64,000 nt of DNA from Microbacteriaceae bacterium (lineage in GTDB: Bacteria > Actinomycetota > Actinomycetes > Actinomycetales > Microbacteriaceae), in contig JAODMT010000024.1 of the NCBI GenBank assembly GCA_025464975.1, positions 1 through 64,000 of the forward strand, read 5' to 3'. Shown here one piece after another: positions 39,172 to 47,344 of this stretch (position 1 is its first letter; each line of letters begins with the position of its first letter). The notes under the pieces were generated by a model. It was given only the letters and a program-made list of their open reading frames with translations. It had not been told where the DNA came from and did no database searches. The position numbers and the translations under genes are program-made.

Positions 39172-40607
39172 CGGTCGGCGATCAATCCTGGTTGGGTGCG
39201 GACACTGTCGGACAGTCGAAGTAACAGGGCGGCGATGATCCAGTTGGCGACGAGTGACGAACCACCTGCCGCCAGGAATGGTGTCGTCAGGCCGGTGAGG
39301 GGGATCACCCGGGTGACGCCCCCGATAACGATGAACACCTGCAGTGCAATGGCGAAAGACAGCCCGACGCCGAGCAGACGGCCGAAGTCATCCTGCCCTG
39401 CGAAGCCGATGCGTAGTCCACGGGAGATGAACAGCATGTAGAGGGCGAGAATGGCGAACAGGCCGGCAAGGCCAAGCTCTTCCCCGAGGCTCGCGATTAT
39501 GTAGTCACTCTCGGCCAGCGGCACGATATTCGGGCTTCCCTGCCCGAGACCGGTTCCGATGAGTCCGCCGTGGGCGAAGCCGAAGAGTCCCTGCACGAGC
39601 TGGTAGCTGCCACCGATCGCGTCGTAGACCTTGGGGTTGAAGGGGTCGAGCCACGACGCAAATCGGCCCTGAACGTAGCTGAGCGCGCTTCCGGCGATGA
39701 GCGCTCCTCCCACGAAGAGCAGGAGCCCGAGGATCACCCAGCTCAGCCGCCCGGTGGCTACGTAGATCATTACGAGGAACAGGCCAAAAAAGAGCAGCGC
39801 GGTGCCGAGGTCGTGTTGGAACACGAGGACGGCCATGGCGGCGAGCCAGATCACCAGGATCGGCCCGAGATCGCGCACTCGCGGAAACCGCATCCCCAAG
39901 AACTTCTTGCCAACCATGGACAGGCTCTCGCGCGCCGTCACCAGATACCCGGCAAAGAAAACGGCGAGGGCAATCTTTGCAAGTTCCCCCGGCTGGAAGT
40001 TAAAGCTTCCGATGCTGATCCAGAGCCGCGCGCCGTTCACGGTCGCGCCGATCCCCGGAAGCATCGGCAGTAGCAGCAACACGATGCCCACGAACATGGC
40101 GATGTAGCGATAACGCTGGAGCACGCGATGGTTGCGAAGAAGCACGAGTACCGCGAGGGCGATGACCATCGCCATAGCCGTCCAGGCGATCTGGCGCACG
40201 CCCGAGGCGCCCCAACCGGTGTTGTGGTTGGCGATGTCCAGGCGGTAGATCTCCGCGATGCCGAGGCCGTTCAGCACAAGGATGACCGGAAGGATGAGCG
40301 GGTCTGCCTCGGGCGCGACAAATCGCATTGCAACGTGCATTGCAAGGGCGAGCACGCCGAGGCTTGTGCCAAGCAGCAGAACCGTGCCCTCGATGTGCCC
40401 TAGCGCTCCGAGTTCGACAAGCGCGATGGCGGCTCCAACAATTCCGCAGGCGACGATCACCAGCAGAAGTTCGAGGTTGCGCCGCTTCGCCGGCACCCTC
40501 AGCCTGAGGCGGATGGTTTCGGTGAAAGTTGAGCGCGCGGCTTCGCCGGTCGCCGTTGAGCTCGGCCGACCGATCGGGGCTGTTGCGTCGGAACTACTTA
40601 CCTGCAT
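39168..40607 (-). CDS. rodA: SEDS family peptidoglycan glycosyltransferase RodA/FtsW
   Basis: Polytopic glycosyltransferase that polymerises lipid II. The 479-residue product has about ten to twelve hydrophobic helices after an N-terminal cytoplasmic part, with the family segments NGARLWI, the catalytic-region WLDPF and GLGQGSPNIVPLAESDYIIASLGEELG, and the C-terminal PLTGLTTPFLAAGGSSLVANW signature. Its start overlaps the pstP gene by 14 bases and its stop overlaps pbpA by four bases. It is the elongation-type SEDS partner of PbpA; FtsW proper would be in the dcw cluster. Confidence 0.95.
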   Translation of the reverse strand: MQVSSSDATAPIGRPSSTATGEAARSTFTETIRLRLRVPAKRRNLELLLVIVACGIVGAAIALVELGALGHIEGTVLLLGTSLGVLALAMHVAMRFVAPEADPLILPVILVLNGLGIAEIYRLDIANHNTGWGASGVRQIAWTAMAMVIALAVLVLLRNHRVLQRYRYIAMFVGIVLLLLPMLPGIGATVNGARLWISIGSFNFQPGELAKIALAVFFAGYLVTARESLSMVGKKFLGMRFPRVRDLGPILVIWLAAMAVLVFQHDLGTALLFFGLFLVMIYVATGRLSWVILGLLLFVGGALIAGSALSYVQGRFASWLDPFNPKVYDAIGGSYQLVQGLFGFAHGGLIGTGLGQGSPNIVPLAESDYIIASLGEELGLAGLFAILALYMLFISRGLRIGFAGQDDFGRLLGVGLSFAIALQVFIVIGGVTRVIPLTGLTTPFLAAGGSSLVANWIIAALLLRLSDSVRTQPGLIADR

Positions 40608-41835
40608 CTGCCAGTCGCTTGATGATCGCCCTCGCGTCGGAAAGGTCTTGTGCGCTAATCGTGTCCGTAACAGTCTTTCGCATGTAGGTCGGGAGATCGT
40701 TGAGCTTCACGCTGGTCTCGGTGTAGACGCTGTGTAGGGAGATCGGCCCGATATCCTGCTGCACCCCCTGGTAGATGGCAACGGTGGAACCGTTCGCGCC
40801 GACGTAGTAGAGCGACTGCGTCCAGCGGTAGCCGAGGAGGAGGGCAACGACTATTCCCACAATGATCACGATGATGCCTACCAGCCAGGTGATCCGCCGC
40901 CTCCGAGCGCGACGGCGGTCTTCGAGAATGAGTTCGTCGAGGTATTCGTCCGACTCCGGTTCGAAGTGGCTGTCTTCGTGCTGGGTCGACTTGAGTGGGT
41001 GAAGGAGAAGGCTCGGAAGTCGCAGCGGACGTCGGCCGGACTCTCCCTCAAACGTGAGCGGAAGCGCGGCAGAGCCGACGACGATTGCCGGATTCGATCC
41101 GGATTCGCCGGTCTCGTCGATGTCGACAATCACGGCCGTGACGTTGTCCGGCGCCCCCTGGTCCAGGCTGTCCCTCAGTAGCCGCTCGGCGGCGGCGTTC
41201 ACGTCGGGGATCGTTCTGAGGGCGTGTTCGATCTTGTCGTCGGAGACGTAGCTGGACAGGCCGTCGGAGCAGAGCAGCCAGCGATCCCCCGGCTGCACAT
41301 CGAGAACAGTTGTATCGATGTCGGGAGCGGCGTCAACATCGCCAAGCACGCGCATGAGCACCGAACGACGCGGATGCACGGCCGCCTCCTCCTGCGTGAT
41401 GCGGCCGCTGTCGACGAGTCGCTGAACGAAGGTGTGGTCGGCGGTGATCTGCTTGAGCTTTCCGTCGCGCAGAAGGTAAATGCGGGAGTCGCCGATGTGG
41501 GCGAGCGCAATCTGGCTACCGCTGCGCAGGATGGCGCTGACGGTCGTTCCCATTCCGGTGAGTTCCGGATGCTCAAACACCGTCTCGGCCAGCAGAGAGT
41601 TTGCGGCCATGAGGGCGGACTGCAGGGCGAACTCGGCATCTGCGGCCGAGGCGTACTGCCGGTCGGCATCCATGACGCGCTTCAGCGCGATGGCCGAGGC
41701 AACGTCGCCGCCGGCGTGGCCGCCCATACCATCGGCCACAACGAACAGATGGGAGCCCGCGTAGCCGGAATCCTGATTGTTCGCCCGGATTTTGCCGACG
41801 TGAGAAACGGCCGTGCTCTTGCCCGATGTGGCCAT
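40594..41835 (-). CDS. pstP: PP2C-family Ser/Thr phosphatase PstP
   Basis: Dephosphorylates targets of PknA and PknB. Residues 1-235 form the PP2C domain: SHVGKIRANNQDSGY, metal-binding VVADGMGGHAGGDVAS (D35), ALAHIGDSRIYLLRDG, LCSDGLSSYVSDD and GAPDNVTAVIVDID. A linker follows, one transmembrane helix near residue 315-335, and a short extracellular region. This architecture equals mycobacterial PstP. Lies between fhaB (gap four bases) and rodA. Confidence 0.95.
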   Translation of the reverse strand: MATSGKSTAVSHVGKIRANNQDSGYAGSHLFVVADGMGGHAGGDVASAIALKRVMDADRQYASAADAEFALQSALMAANSLLAETVFEHPELTGMGTTVSAILRSGSQIALAHIGDSRIYLLRDGKLKQITADHTFVQRLVDSGRITQEEAAVHPRRSVLMRVLGDVDAAPDIDTTVLDVQPGDRWLLCSDGLSSYVSDDKIEHALRTIPDVNAAAERLLRDSLDQGAPDNVTAVIVDIDETGESGSNPAIVVGSAALPLTFEGESGRRPLRLPSLLLHPLKSTQHEDSHFEPESDEYLDELILEDRRRARRRRITWLVGIIVIIVGIVVALLLGYRWTQSLYYVGANGSTVAIYQGVQQDIGPISLHSVYTETSVKLNDLPTYMRKTVTDTISAQDLSDARAIIKRLADAGK

Positions 41836-41839
41836 GCAC

Positions 41840-42421
41840 CTACCGCCGAAGTTCGAAACTGGTCGTGCCGATCCTGACCGGAGTATTCAGGGGAATCGGG
41901 GTGGGAAGACTGACACGCTTTCCGTCGAGGAAAGTGCCGTTGGTCGAGTCTAGGTCCTGGATGACCCACTCCCCGCTCCAGAGCATGAGTCGCGCGTGAT
42001 GGGTTGACGTGTAGTCGTCTCGGATTACCAGGCCGCTCGCACTCGAGCGCCCGATAGTAAGTGGTTCCTTCGAGAGCTCAATCTCCAGGCCCTCTTTGGG
42101 TCCGGAGGTGATCACGAGTCGCGTCGGCGCACCGGTTCCATCCGTTCCACGCGAGGGTGAGATGAGTTGGGTGAACGACGACCCGCCCCCGGGCGGTGGA
42201 GAAGCGGGCGCAACAGGTGGCATGACCGGCGGCGCAACGGGCGGTGCGACGGGCGGCGCGACGGCGGAGGCGACGAATGGCTGGTTCCCCTGCTCCCCCG
42301 AAGTCCGGCGGACCCGAGAACCGAACAGATCGGACCTCAACGCGTAAACGACCCCGAAAATGAACGCCCAGAGAACCAAAAGGAAGCCGAAGCGAAGAAG
42401 CAGGTAGGTGAGTTCGCTCAT
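41840..42421 (-). CDS. fhaB: FHA domain protein FhaB (FipA-like)
   Basis: Phosphothreonine-binding protein acting with PknA/PknB and the divisome. The 193-residue product has an N-terminal transmembrane helix (residues 6-26), a Pro/Val repeat linker (about 55-80, units of PPVA), a threonine-containing segment before the FHA domain, and an FHA domain at about 107-190 with LTIGRSSASGLVIRDDYTSTHHARL and DLDSTNGTFLDGKRV. It overlaps fhaA by four bases and precedes pstP. Confidence 0.93.
   Translation of the reverse strand: MSELTYLLLRFGFLLVLWAFIFGVVYALRSDLFGSRVRRTSGEQGNQPFVASAVAPPVAPPVAPPVMPPVAPASPPPGGGSSFTQLISPSRGTDGTGAPTRLVITSGPKEGLEIELSKEPLTIGRSSASGLVIRDDYTSTHHARLMLWSGEWVIQDLDSTNGTFLDGKRVSLPTPIPLNTPVRIGTTSFELRR
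42213..42260. repeat. 12-bp tandem repeats in fhaB
   Basis: Four imperfect 12-base units of the form ACSGGCGGYGCR (42213-42224, 42225-42236, 42237-42248, 42249-42260), the third and fourth differing at one position. On the coding strand they give repeated APPV/MPPV in the linker between membrane helix and FHA domain. Confidence 0.75.
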
Positions 42422-43143
42422 CGCCGATTTCCGAGGCCGTCGTCGGGCGCGCGCGGATTGAAGGGTTGATCAACCGACGCGGATTGGGCGAGCACCCGGA
42501 ATACGATACGGGTTCTCCCGATGTCGATGACGGAATCGGGTGGGAGCGGCGCGCGTTTGACCGGTGCGCCATCGAGTTTTGAGCCGTTGGTCGACCCGAG
42601 ATCGTTCACTTCGGCCCGTGTGCCGTCCCAGAGAATCTCGACATGCTTGCGGGAGGTGCCGGCGTCGTCGACCGTAATGTCCGCGTCGCTGCCGCGGCCG
42701 ATGATGGTGCGCGACTTGACGATCGGGTAGCGCTTGCCCGCTACATCCAGAACCGGAGTCCACGCCACAGTGCCCTTGACGCTCACTGAGTCGATGGCGA
42801 GCATGCCCTGCATCAGCGACGGATCCTCGGTCAGGTTGATGCTGATGCCGCCGGAGAACTGGTAGTGCTGGGCGGTGGCGTGCTGCTGCACCAACTGGGT
42901 CAACTCGTCGATGAGGGTGGGGCCGATCGAGGTCATCCGCTGATAGTCGACCCCATTGAGTCGCACGGTGAAGCGGTTGGGAACGAGGATTCGGTCCCGT
43001 GCCACGACCGCGGCCTGGGTGTCGAGCTCGCGTCGGAGGGCGGATGTAATCTCGATTGGTTGCAGGCCAGATTTGAAGGTCTTGGCGAATGCGCCGTTGA
43101 CAACGCGCTCCAAGCCCTTCTCAAAACTGTCCAACAGGCCCAA
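42418..43143 (-). CDS. fhaA: FhaA: DUF3662 and FHA domain protein
   Basis: Regulator of peptidoglycan synthesis that binds the phosphorylated pseudokinase partner in mycobacteria. The 241-residue product has the DUF3662 domain at residues 1-120 (MGLLDSFEKGLERVVNGAFAK, VPNRFTVRL) and an FHA domain at about 140-228 (IGRGSDADITVDDAGTSRKHVEI, LGSTNGSKLDG). The linker is much shorter than in M. tuberculosis FhaA (527 residues). First gene of the operon fhaA-fhaB-pstP-rodA-pbpA-pknA-pknB; the 147 bases to tRNA-Leu must contain its promoter. Confidence 0.94.
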   Translation of the reverse strand: MGLLDSFEKGLERVVNGAFAKTFKSGLQPIEITSALRRELDTQAAVVARDRILVPNRFTVRLNGVDYQRMTSIGPTLIDELTQLVQQHATAQHYQFSGGISINLTEDPSLMQGMLAIDSVSVKGTVAWTPVLDVAGKRYPIVKSRTIIGRGSDADITVDDAGTSRKHVEILWDGTRAEVNDLGSTNGSKLDGAPVKRAPLPPDSVIDIGRTRIVFRVLAQSASVDQPFNPRAPDDGLGNRR

Positions 43144-43290
43144 TGGTCTCCCTCGTCGCCTCGCGCTTACAACAAGGTAGATGTTAGCCGCAAGGTCTGT
43201 GACGCGAGCGCGCGCAACGATTTACCGCCCCTCGCGGCCGACTACAACGAGCGGAGGGCGCCCCCGGGCTGTGGTAATCTCGCTAAGTCT

Positions 43291-43374
43291 GCGCGAGTGG
43301 CGAAATTGGCAGACGCGCACGGTTCAGGTCCGTGTGCCCGTGAGGGCATGGGGGTTCAAGTCCCCCCTCGCGCA
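43291..43374 (+). tRNA. tRNA-Leu (CAG anticodon)
   Basis: 84-base class II tRNA: acceptor GCGCGAG/CTCGCGC, discriminator A at 43374, D-arm TGGCGAAATTGGCAGACGC, anticodon stem CACGG/CCGTG around TTCAGGT (anticodon CAG), long variable arm TGCCCGTGAGGGCA, and T-arm GGGGGTTCAAGTCCCCC. It marks the edge between the conserved kinase operon and the accessory region, so it is a plausible integration site. Confidence 0.97.
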
Positions 43375-43436
43375 CGAAGGCTGTTTCATCAAATTCAGCG
43401 ATGGGTTTCATTAAATAGGCCGAAATGAATACGGCG

Positions 43437-43482
43437 GGGCCGGTTTGGCAGAAATGTCGGACCGGCCCTTCGCCATTTCTGC
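43437..43482. repeat. Two overlapping, mutually exclusive inverted repeats
   Basis: GGGCCGGT (43437-43444) pairs with ACCGGCCC (43461-43468), and GCAGAAATG (43448-43456) pairs with CATTTCTGC (43474-43482). The two stems interleave, so only one can form at a time. They lie 120-165 bases beyond the end of the transposase gene and could be a terminator/attenuator or a transposase-binding end. Confidence 0.6.
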
Positions 43483-43537
43483 GCGATAGTGCTTGTGATC
43501 CTGTTCCGGGGGCCGGATTTGGCCCTTAAACGCCAAT

Positions 43538-43559
43538 CAGCCTGCTTTTAGGCAGGCTG
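43538..43559. terminator. Hairpin downstream of the transposase gene
   Basis: CAGCCTGC (43538-43545) and GCAGGCTG (43552-43559) form a perfect 8-bp stem with a 6-base loop, 43 bases after the transposase stop. Reading the minus strand there is no T-run after the stem, so termination is plausible but not proven. Confidence 0.55.
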
Positions 43560-43601
43560 AAGCTTTCGGTACGCGGGGGTTGTCGTGGAGCGGAGCGGTG
43601 C

Positions 43602-45359
43602 TTAGCGGGGCGGCGCAAGAGCTGCGGGCGAGCTGACCGGGGTGAGCGGCACTCCGGCCGCGGTCTTGCGCCGGCGTTGCCGAGGGATGGGACCGCCAAG
43701 GTCGCGTTCGGCGAGTTTGGCGAAGAAGTCATGAATCTTGCGCAGGTTAGAGGACACCGCTGCGAGGGTTGCGACGAGGTAGTTGAATGCGAATCCGCGG
43801 CCGGACCGGGATTCGGTGTGGCCGAGCTTTTCTTGGTTCTTGCCTTTGAGGGTCTTGTTGGAGGACTCGACGAGGCTCCGCATGCCGTAGATGGCCTTGT
43901 GTTCGGGCGACTTGTATGCGAATTTCTGCCAGTGCTTGATGGCGAGTGCTTGTGCCTTCGAGGACCGGCCCTTCGACAATCCCGCATCGATGGGGATTGT
44001 GATGGTTGCGGCTGTTTTCGGTTTGGCAACGCGTTTGCCGGTAGCGCGGTCGACCGCCATGTAGCCCGGTGTTGGGTAGATGAACCGCTGGTAGCCGTCC
44101 TTGTCGGGCTTCCCCTTGGGAGTGAGGCGGTACGCGCGTCGGGCGGCCAGTAGGGACAGGTACTTTGCTTTGTCGATGAGGCGTTTCGTTTTCCCGGTGT
44201 CGGGGTCTTTGACTCGGGTGCGGTAGCTGATAGTGGCGCCGATGAGGTCTTCGGGCATCCAGGTGACGTACCAGTTGCCCTCGACGAGGATGAGGTCCTC
44301 GTGACTGCTCTGCAATCCCAGGTTGGTCTTCTTGTAGTCGATGACGAGTTCGCAGCCGAGGAGTCGCAGGGGGATGTGGAAGTCGTTCACATCACCGTTG
44401 TTGTAGGCGCGGTCGCAAAGCACGAGCGCACCTGCGAAGCCGAGACGTTGGTGTGACTGGATGAGCTTGAGGCCGTGTCCTCTCAGTTCTCCTGGTCGGT
44501 GAAACCCGACGGCGGTGATGAGCGAGGGAAAGAGTAGCGACTCAAATGGTTTGTTCCAGACGAGTACGAGGGTTTCGAACTCGTAGCCGGCCTTGTCGGT
44601 TTTGGCACCCTGTCCGTCGTGGCTGCCCTGACGGCGGTAGCGACCGGAGAAGGGGTCGGCGTTTCCGCGCGTCCGGGTGAGGTCTTTCGGATTGGGCCGT
44701 CCAGTGGTTTCGATGAGCGTTGCGTCCATGGCCCCATTTCCGTGGGACCTGTCGAGAAACTCTTTCGGGAGCATGCGAACAGAAGTGTGGAGGAGCTGTT
44801 CGCAGACCCAGTCGAGGCGCTTCAGCTTCACCTCAGCATTCTTTAGGCCCTTCTCGCTGTTGGCTTTCGCCATGAGTTTGGCGTACTGCTTCTGATTGAG
44901 CTTCTTGTTGCGGGGGGATGGGAAGGGGTCGATGTACTTCATCATTCTGTCGACGTTGCTCCAAAGGCGCTTGTACCAGTCCATCCGGTCACCGGGGTTG
45001 TCATTGATACCGAGGAGGTCGAAGTGCTTGGCCCTGAAGCGGACGTCAAGCGTCCTGGCGATGGCGTTGTAGTTCACGCCGTGACCGGTTTGCACATGCA
45101 GCAGGAAGAGAATGAGAATGGCCCGGAAGGGGATGTCGGCCTTCCGGCCCGCCGCCGACTTCACCTTCAGGGCACGCCATTCCTCTAGTTGGGGTACCAC
45201 CCCGGACGTGTCGACAATTCGTGCGGCCATATTCAAGTAAGCAATCGAGGCGGGACCACGGCTGCGTTTGCGGTCGAAGTCATCGTGCCCCATCCCGAAC
45301 GTGGATTGCATGCGCGATTCGAGCAGGTCGAGGGCTTCCTCCGGACTGCTGTTCGTCAT
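43602..45359 (-). CDS. DDE transposase coupled to a tyrosine recombinase
   Basis: Probable DNA transposase. From the ATG at 45359 the product is 585 residues. The DDE triad can be read as D212 (MDATLIETTG), D316 (LCDRAYNNGDV) and E498 (SLVESSNKTLKG), the spacing and YRE-like context of IS4/IS1182-related RNase-H transposases; the N-terminal part (residues 1-200) has an Arg/Lys-rich helical region likely to bind DNA ends. It ends in a Pro/Ala tail. The start overlaps the recombinase stop in an ATGA arrangement, so the two are co-translated, which is unusual for an IS. No frameshift is visible. The exact IS family is not assigned. Confidence 0.75.
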   Translation of the reverse strand: MTNSSPEEALDLLESRMQSTFGMGHDDFDRKRSRGPASIAYLNMAARIVDTSGVVPQLEEWRALKVKSAAGRKADIPFRAILILFLLHVQTGHGVNYNAIARTLDVRFRAKHFDLLGINDNPGDRMDWYKRLWSNVDRMMKYIDPFPSPRNKKLNQKQYAKLMAKANSEKGLKNAEVKLKRLDWVCEQLLHTSVRMLPKEFLDRSHGNGAMDATLIETTGRPNPKDLTRTRGNADPFSGRYRRQGSHDGQGAKTDKAGYEFETLVLVWNKPFESLLFPSLITAVGFHRPGELRGHGLKLIQSHQRLGFAGALVLCDRAYNNGDVNDFHIPLRLLGCELVIDYKKTNLGLQSSHEDLILVEGNWYVTWMPEDLIGATISYRTRVKDPDTGKTKRLIDKAKYLSLLAARRAYRLTPKGKPDKDGYQRFIYPTPGYMAVDRATGKRVAKPKTAATITIPIDAGLSKGRSSKAQALAIKHWQKFAYKSPEHKAIYGMRSLVESSNKTLKGKNQEKLGHTESRSGRGFAFNYLVATLAAVSSNLRKIHDFFAKLAERDLGGPIPRQRRRKTAAGVPLTPVSSPAALAPPR

Positions 45360-46525
45360 TCGCTGTCCTCCCCGCGGAGGGCGGCGCGGAAGCTGGCGCG
45401 GTCGACGGTGTTGACGAATTCGAGGTACCGAGGGAGGTTTTCGAACTTGTCGAACCCGGCTGCGCGGAGGAGTTCCTTCATTCGGGTGCCGGTTTGGAGA
45501 TGGGTGACAATCCAGGTGGCTCGCAAGCGGTCGCTGCGCGGGAAGGTGCCGACGGTGTGTGCGGTGAAGCTGCTGAGCAGGTTGCTGCCATTGGTCCGGT
45601 TCGGTTTGCCCCAGAGTGGGAACTCGGTCGGGGACGCCTCCAGCGCAGGGACCATCCATTCTTCCCAGTTCCGGAGCAGAGGGACTTCTCGCGGGTTGGT
45701 CCCGCGGACGGTGATGACGACGCCGTCGGCGTCGACCGTCACGTCATCGGCGAAGACCTGAGCAATGTCGCTCGAGCGCAATCCGGCGCCGGCGCAGAAA
45801 ATCAACATCAACATTGCTTTGCGGCGCTTCTCGGCACTGACCTGCCCGACCGCCCACAAGCGGAACCCCGCCATCTCGGAGGCGGTGTACGGGCTCGCGA
45901 TGCGTTTCCGGCTCAACGGAGTAAGAGCGTCGGCATGTTCCTCGGGGGCGACTACCTCCGAGATTCGCATCAGGATGGCTCGGTAGTTGCGGCGAGTGCC
46001 TTCACCACGACCGCGGGTCCGCTGCGTGCTGTACATATCGATTGCTTGGCGGCTGAAGATGACATCGGCCTGCAGCGGCCAGCCCTGCTCCCTGACACAC
46101 CAGACCACGAAGGGGCCGGCGACAGACAGCAGCCGTTCGCCTGTATAGGCGGTGGCGGGGGCGGCGAGCATGCATGCGTCCCGGGCGAACGCTTCAAGCT
46201 CAGGGCGTTCTGCATCCAACCCCCGGGGCTGATACTTGGCCATCGCTGCGCTCACCTCCTTCGTCAAGCGGCACCCGTCGAGCACGGCGGTCACGACCGG
46301 CGAACCGCTGGCAAAGGTTCCTAGCGCCGGAGCGAGGACTTCGATGCGCTTTCTGGCCCAACTCGTGTCGCCGTAGCGAAGCTGAGTGTCGGCGGACTCC
46401 CGCCGCGGGGAGGCGACTCGCTCAGCCGCGAGGGCAGCGATGTCGGTGCTTCTGCTGAGCCGCGGCGTCTGGATGATTGGTTGCGTGTTGTTCTGCACAA
46501 CCTCTCTATGCGCGGACAGGCGCAT
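45356..46525 (-). CDS. Tyrosine recombinase-like protein with altered catalytic histidines
   Basis: 389-residue protein with a phage-integrase fold. Residues about 110-195 look like a core-binding domain (helical, TRRNYRAILMRISE). The catalytic domain has box I arginine in CAGAGLRSSDIAQ (R250), a beta-hairpin VRGTNPREVPLL, and box II RLRATWIVTHLQTGTRMKELLRAAGFDKFENLPRYLEF with R335 and tyrosine Y367. The usual first histidine of HxxR is D332 and the GH histidine is F358, so activity may be altered. It is divergent from the small HTH gene and overlaps the transposase gene start by four bases. Confidence 0.72.
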   Translation of the reverse strand: MRLSAHREVVQNNTQPIIQTPRLSRSTDIAALAAERVASPRRESADTQLRYGDTSWARKRIEVLAPALGTFASGSPVVTAVLDGCRLTKEVSAAMAKYQPRGLDAERPELEAFARDACMLAAPATAYTGERLLSVAGPFVVWCVREQGWPLQADVIFSRQAIDMYSTQRTRGRGEGTRRNYRAILMRISEVVAPEEHADALTPLSRKRIASPYTASEMAGFRLWAVGQVSAEKRRKAMLMLIFCAGAGLRSSDIAQVFADDVTVDADGVVITVRGTNPREVPLLRNWEEWMVPALEASPTEFPLWGKPNRTNGSNLLSSFTAHTVGTFPRSDRLRATWIVTHLQTGTRMKELLRAAGFDKFENLPRYLEFVNTVDRASFRAALRGEDSE

Positions 46526-46563
46526 TTGCAGGACGGCGAAAGAGGACTAAATCCGTGAACGTC

Positions 46564-46573
46564 GGTTATAACC
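46564..46573. promoter_or_regulatory. Palindrome in the recombinase/HTH divergent promoter region
   Basis: GGTTATAACC is a perfect 10-bp palindrome in the 112-base gap between the recombinase and HTH genes. It could be the operator of the HTH protein; its centre also resembles a -10 element. Inferred from position only. Confidence 0.4.
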
Positions 46574-46637
46574 CTAGGCTGGTGGAGTTTACGCTGGTCT
46601 AGAGGCTCAAAAGTCGGCCTGTTGATAGGAGTGATCC

Positions 46638-47027
46638 GTGACGGTAGGTTCAGATCCGAGGGCGTTCCGCTTCGAGCCACGTTCGCTTGTCGCCGAGCCG
46701 AAGCAGTTCGGGAAGACGAGTCTCCCCCTTGTGCCGGCGACCGATGTAGATTCCGGGGACCCGCGGTTCCTGGCCGCGCAGCTGCAACACCGGGTCGCAA
46801 ACGCGGCCCGGGAGGCGATGCTTGCCAATGGGCACTCCTTGGAAAGCTATGCGAAGCTGATGCAGGCTCCGGGTATGGCCTACGACAGGCTCGTGAGAAT
46901 CCAGCGAGGCGAAACATTGATGCAACTAGCTGACCTGGTCAATTGGGCTCAACACTTCGACAACATCAAGCCGCTTCTTGCCGATACTCGAACTTGGCCG
47001 GACGTTGCCAACCGGTTGGCGGACTAA
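46638..47027 (+). CDS. Small helix-turn-helix protein, likely cassette regulator
   Basis: 129-residue protein starting at a GTG with TAGGAG upstream (46626-46631). Residues about 45-115 have an XRE-like helical pattern: QLQHRVANAAREAMLANGHSLESYAKLMQ, then a turn and YDRLVRIQRGETLMQLADLVNWAQHF, where RLVRIQRGE resembles the recognition-helix segment of Cro/C1 proteins. The N-terminal 40 residues are basic and Pro-rich. It is transcribed away from the recombinase-transposase pair and is therefore a candidate repressor of it. No close family is recognised. Confidence 0.62.
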   Translation: MTVGSDPRAFRFEPRSLVAEPKQFGKTSLPLVPATDVDSGDPRFLAAQLQHRVANAAREAMLANGHSLESYAKLMQAPGMAYDRLVRIQRGETLMQLADLVNWAQHFDNIKPLLADTRTWPDVANRLAD

Positions 47028-47344
47028 TTGACCTGTGCTCCTACTACCTGGGCCTGAGGTTTTAGCCGCCAGCACGTGGCAAATCACGCTTGGAACGGTG
47101 CCGGGTGGAATTGATCTTGCTTTGGCGGCGGCAACAGCGTGACGGAGCCCGGGAATCAGATCTTTGAAGAGATTCTCCGAATCTCCGTAACCACGGCGGA
47201 CCATGAGGGCAGATGGCCCGTGCGTCTGCACGTTCGTGTGGGTGAACCCGACGCGCTTCGTGACCAAGCGATCACCTGTCGACGGCAAGGGCGGCACCGA
47301 CGCGTCGTGCTTGGCGGTGTTGTCATTGTGCCCACCGCTCATGA
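47028..47344. other. Gap without a recognisable gene
   Basis: The 317 bases between the HTH gene and the next gene hold only short, poorly supported open frames on both strands. No repeat, tRNA or ribosome binding site with a good frame was found. It may contain one end of the recombinase-transposase cassette, but no inverted copy of the 43.4-kb sequence is visible. Confidence 0.6.

Noticed and set aside
41840-42421. fhaB repeat region considered as a mobile-element scar
   Set aside because: The 12-bp units stay in frame and encode a normal proline-rich linker.
46926-47342. 138-codon minus-strand frame after the HTH gene
   Set aside because: No ribosome binding site or domain, and it overlaps the HTH gene on the other strand.
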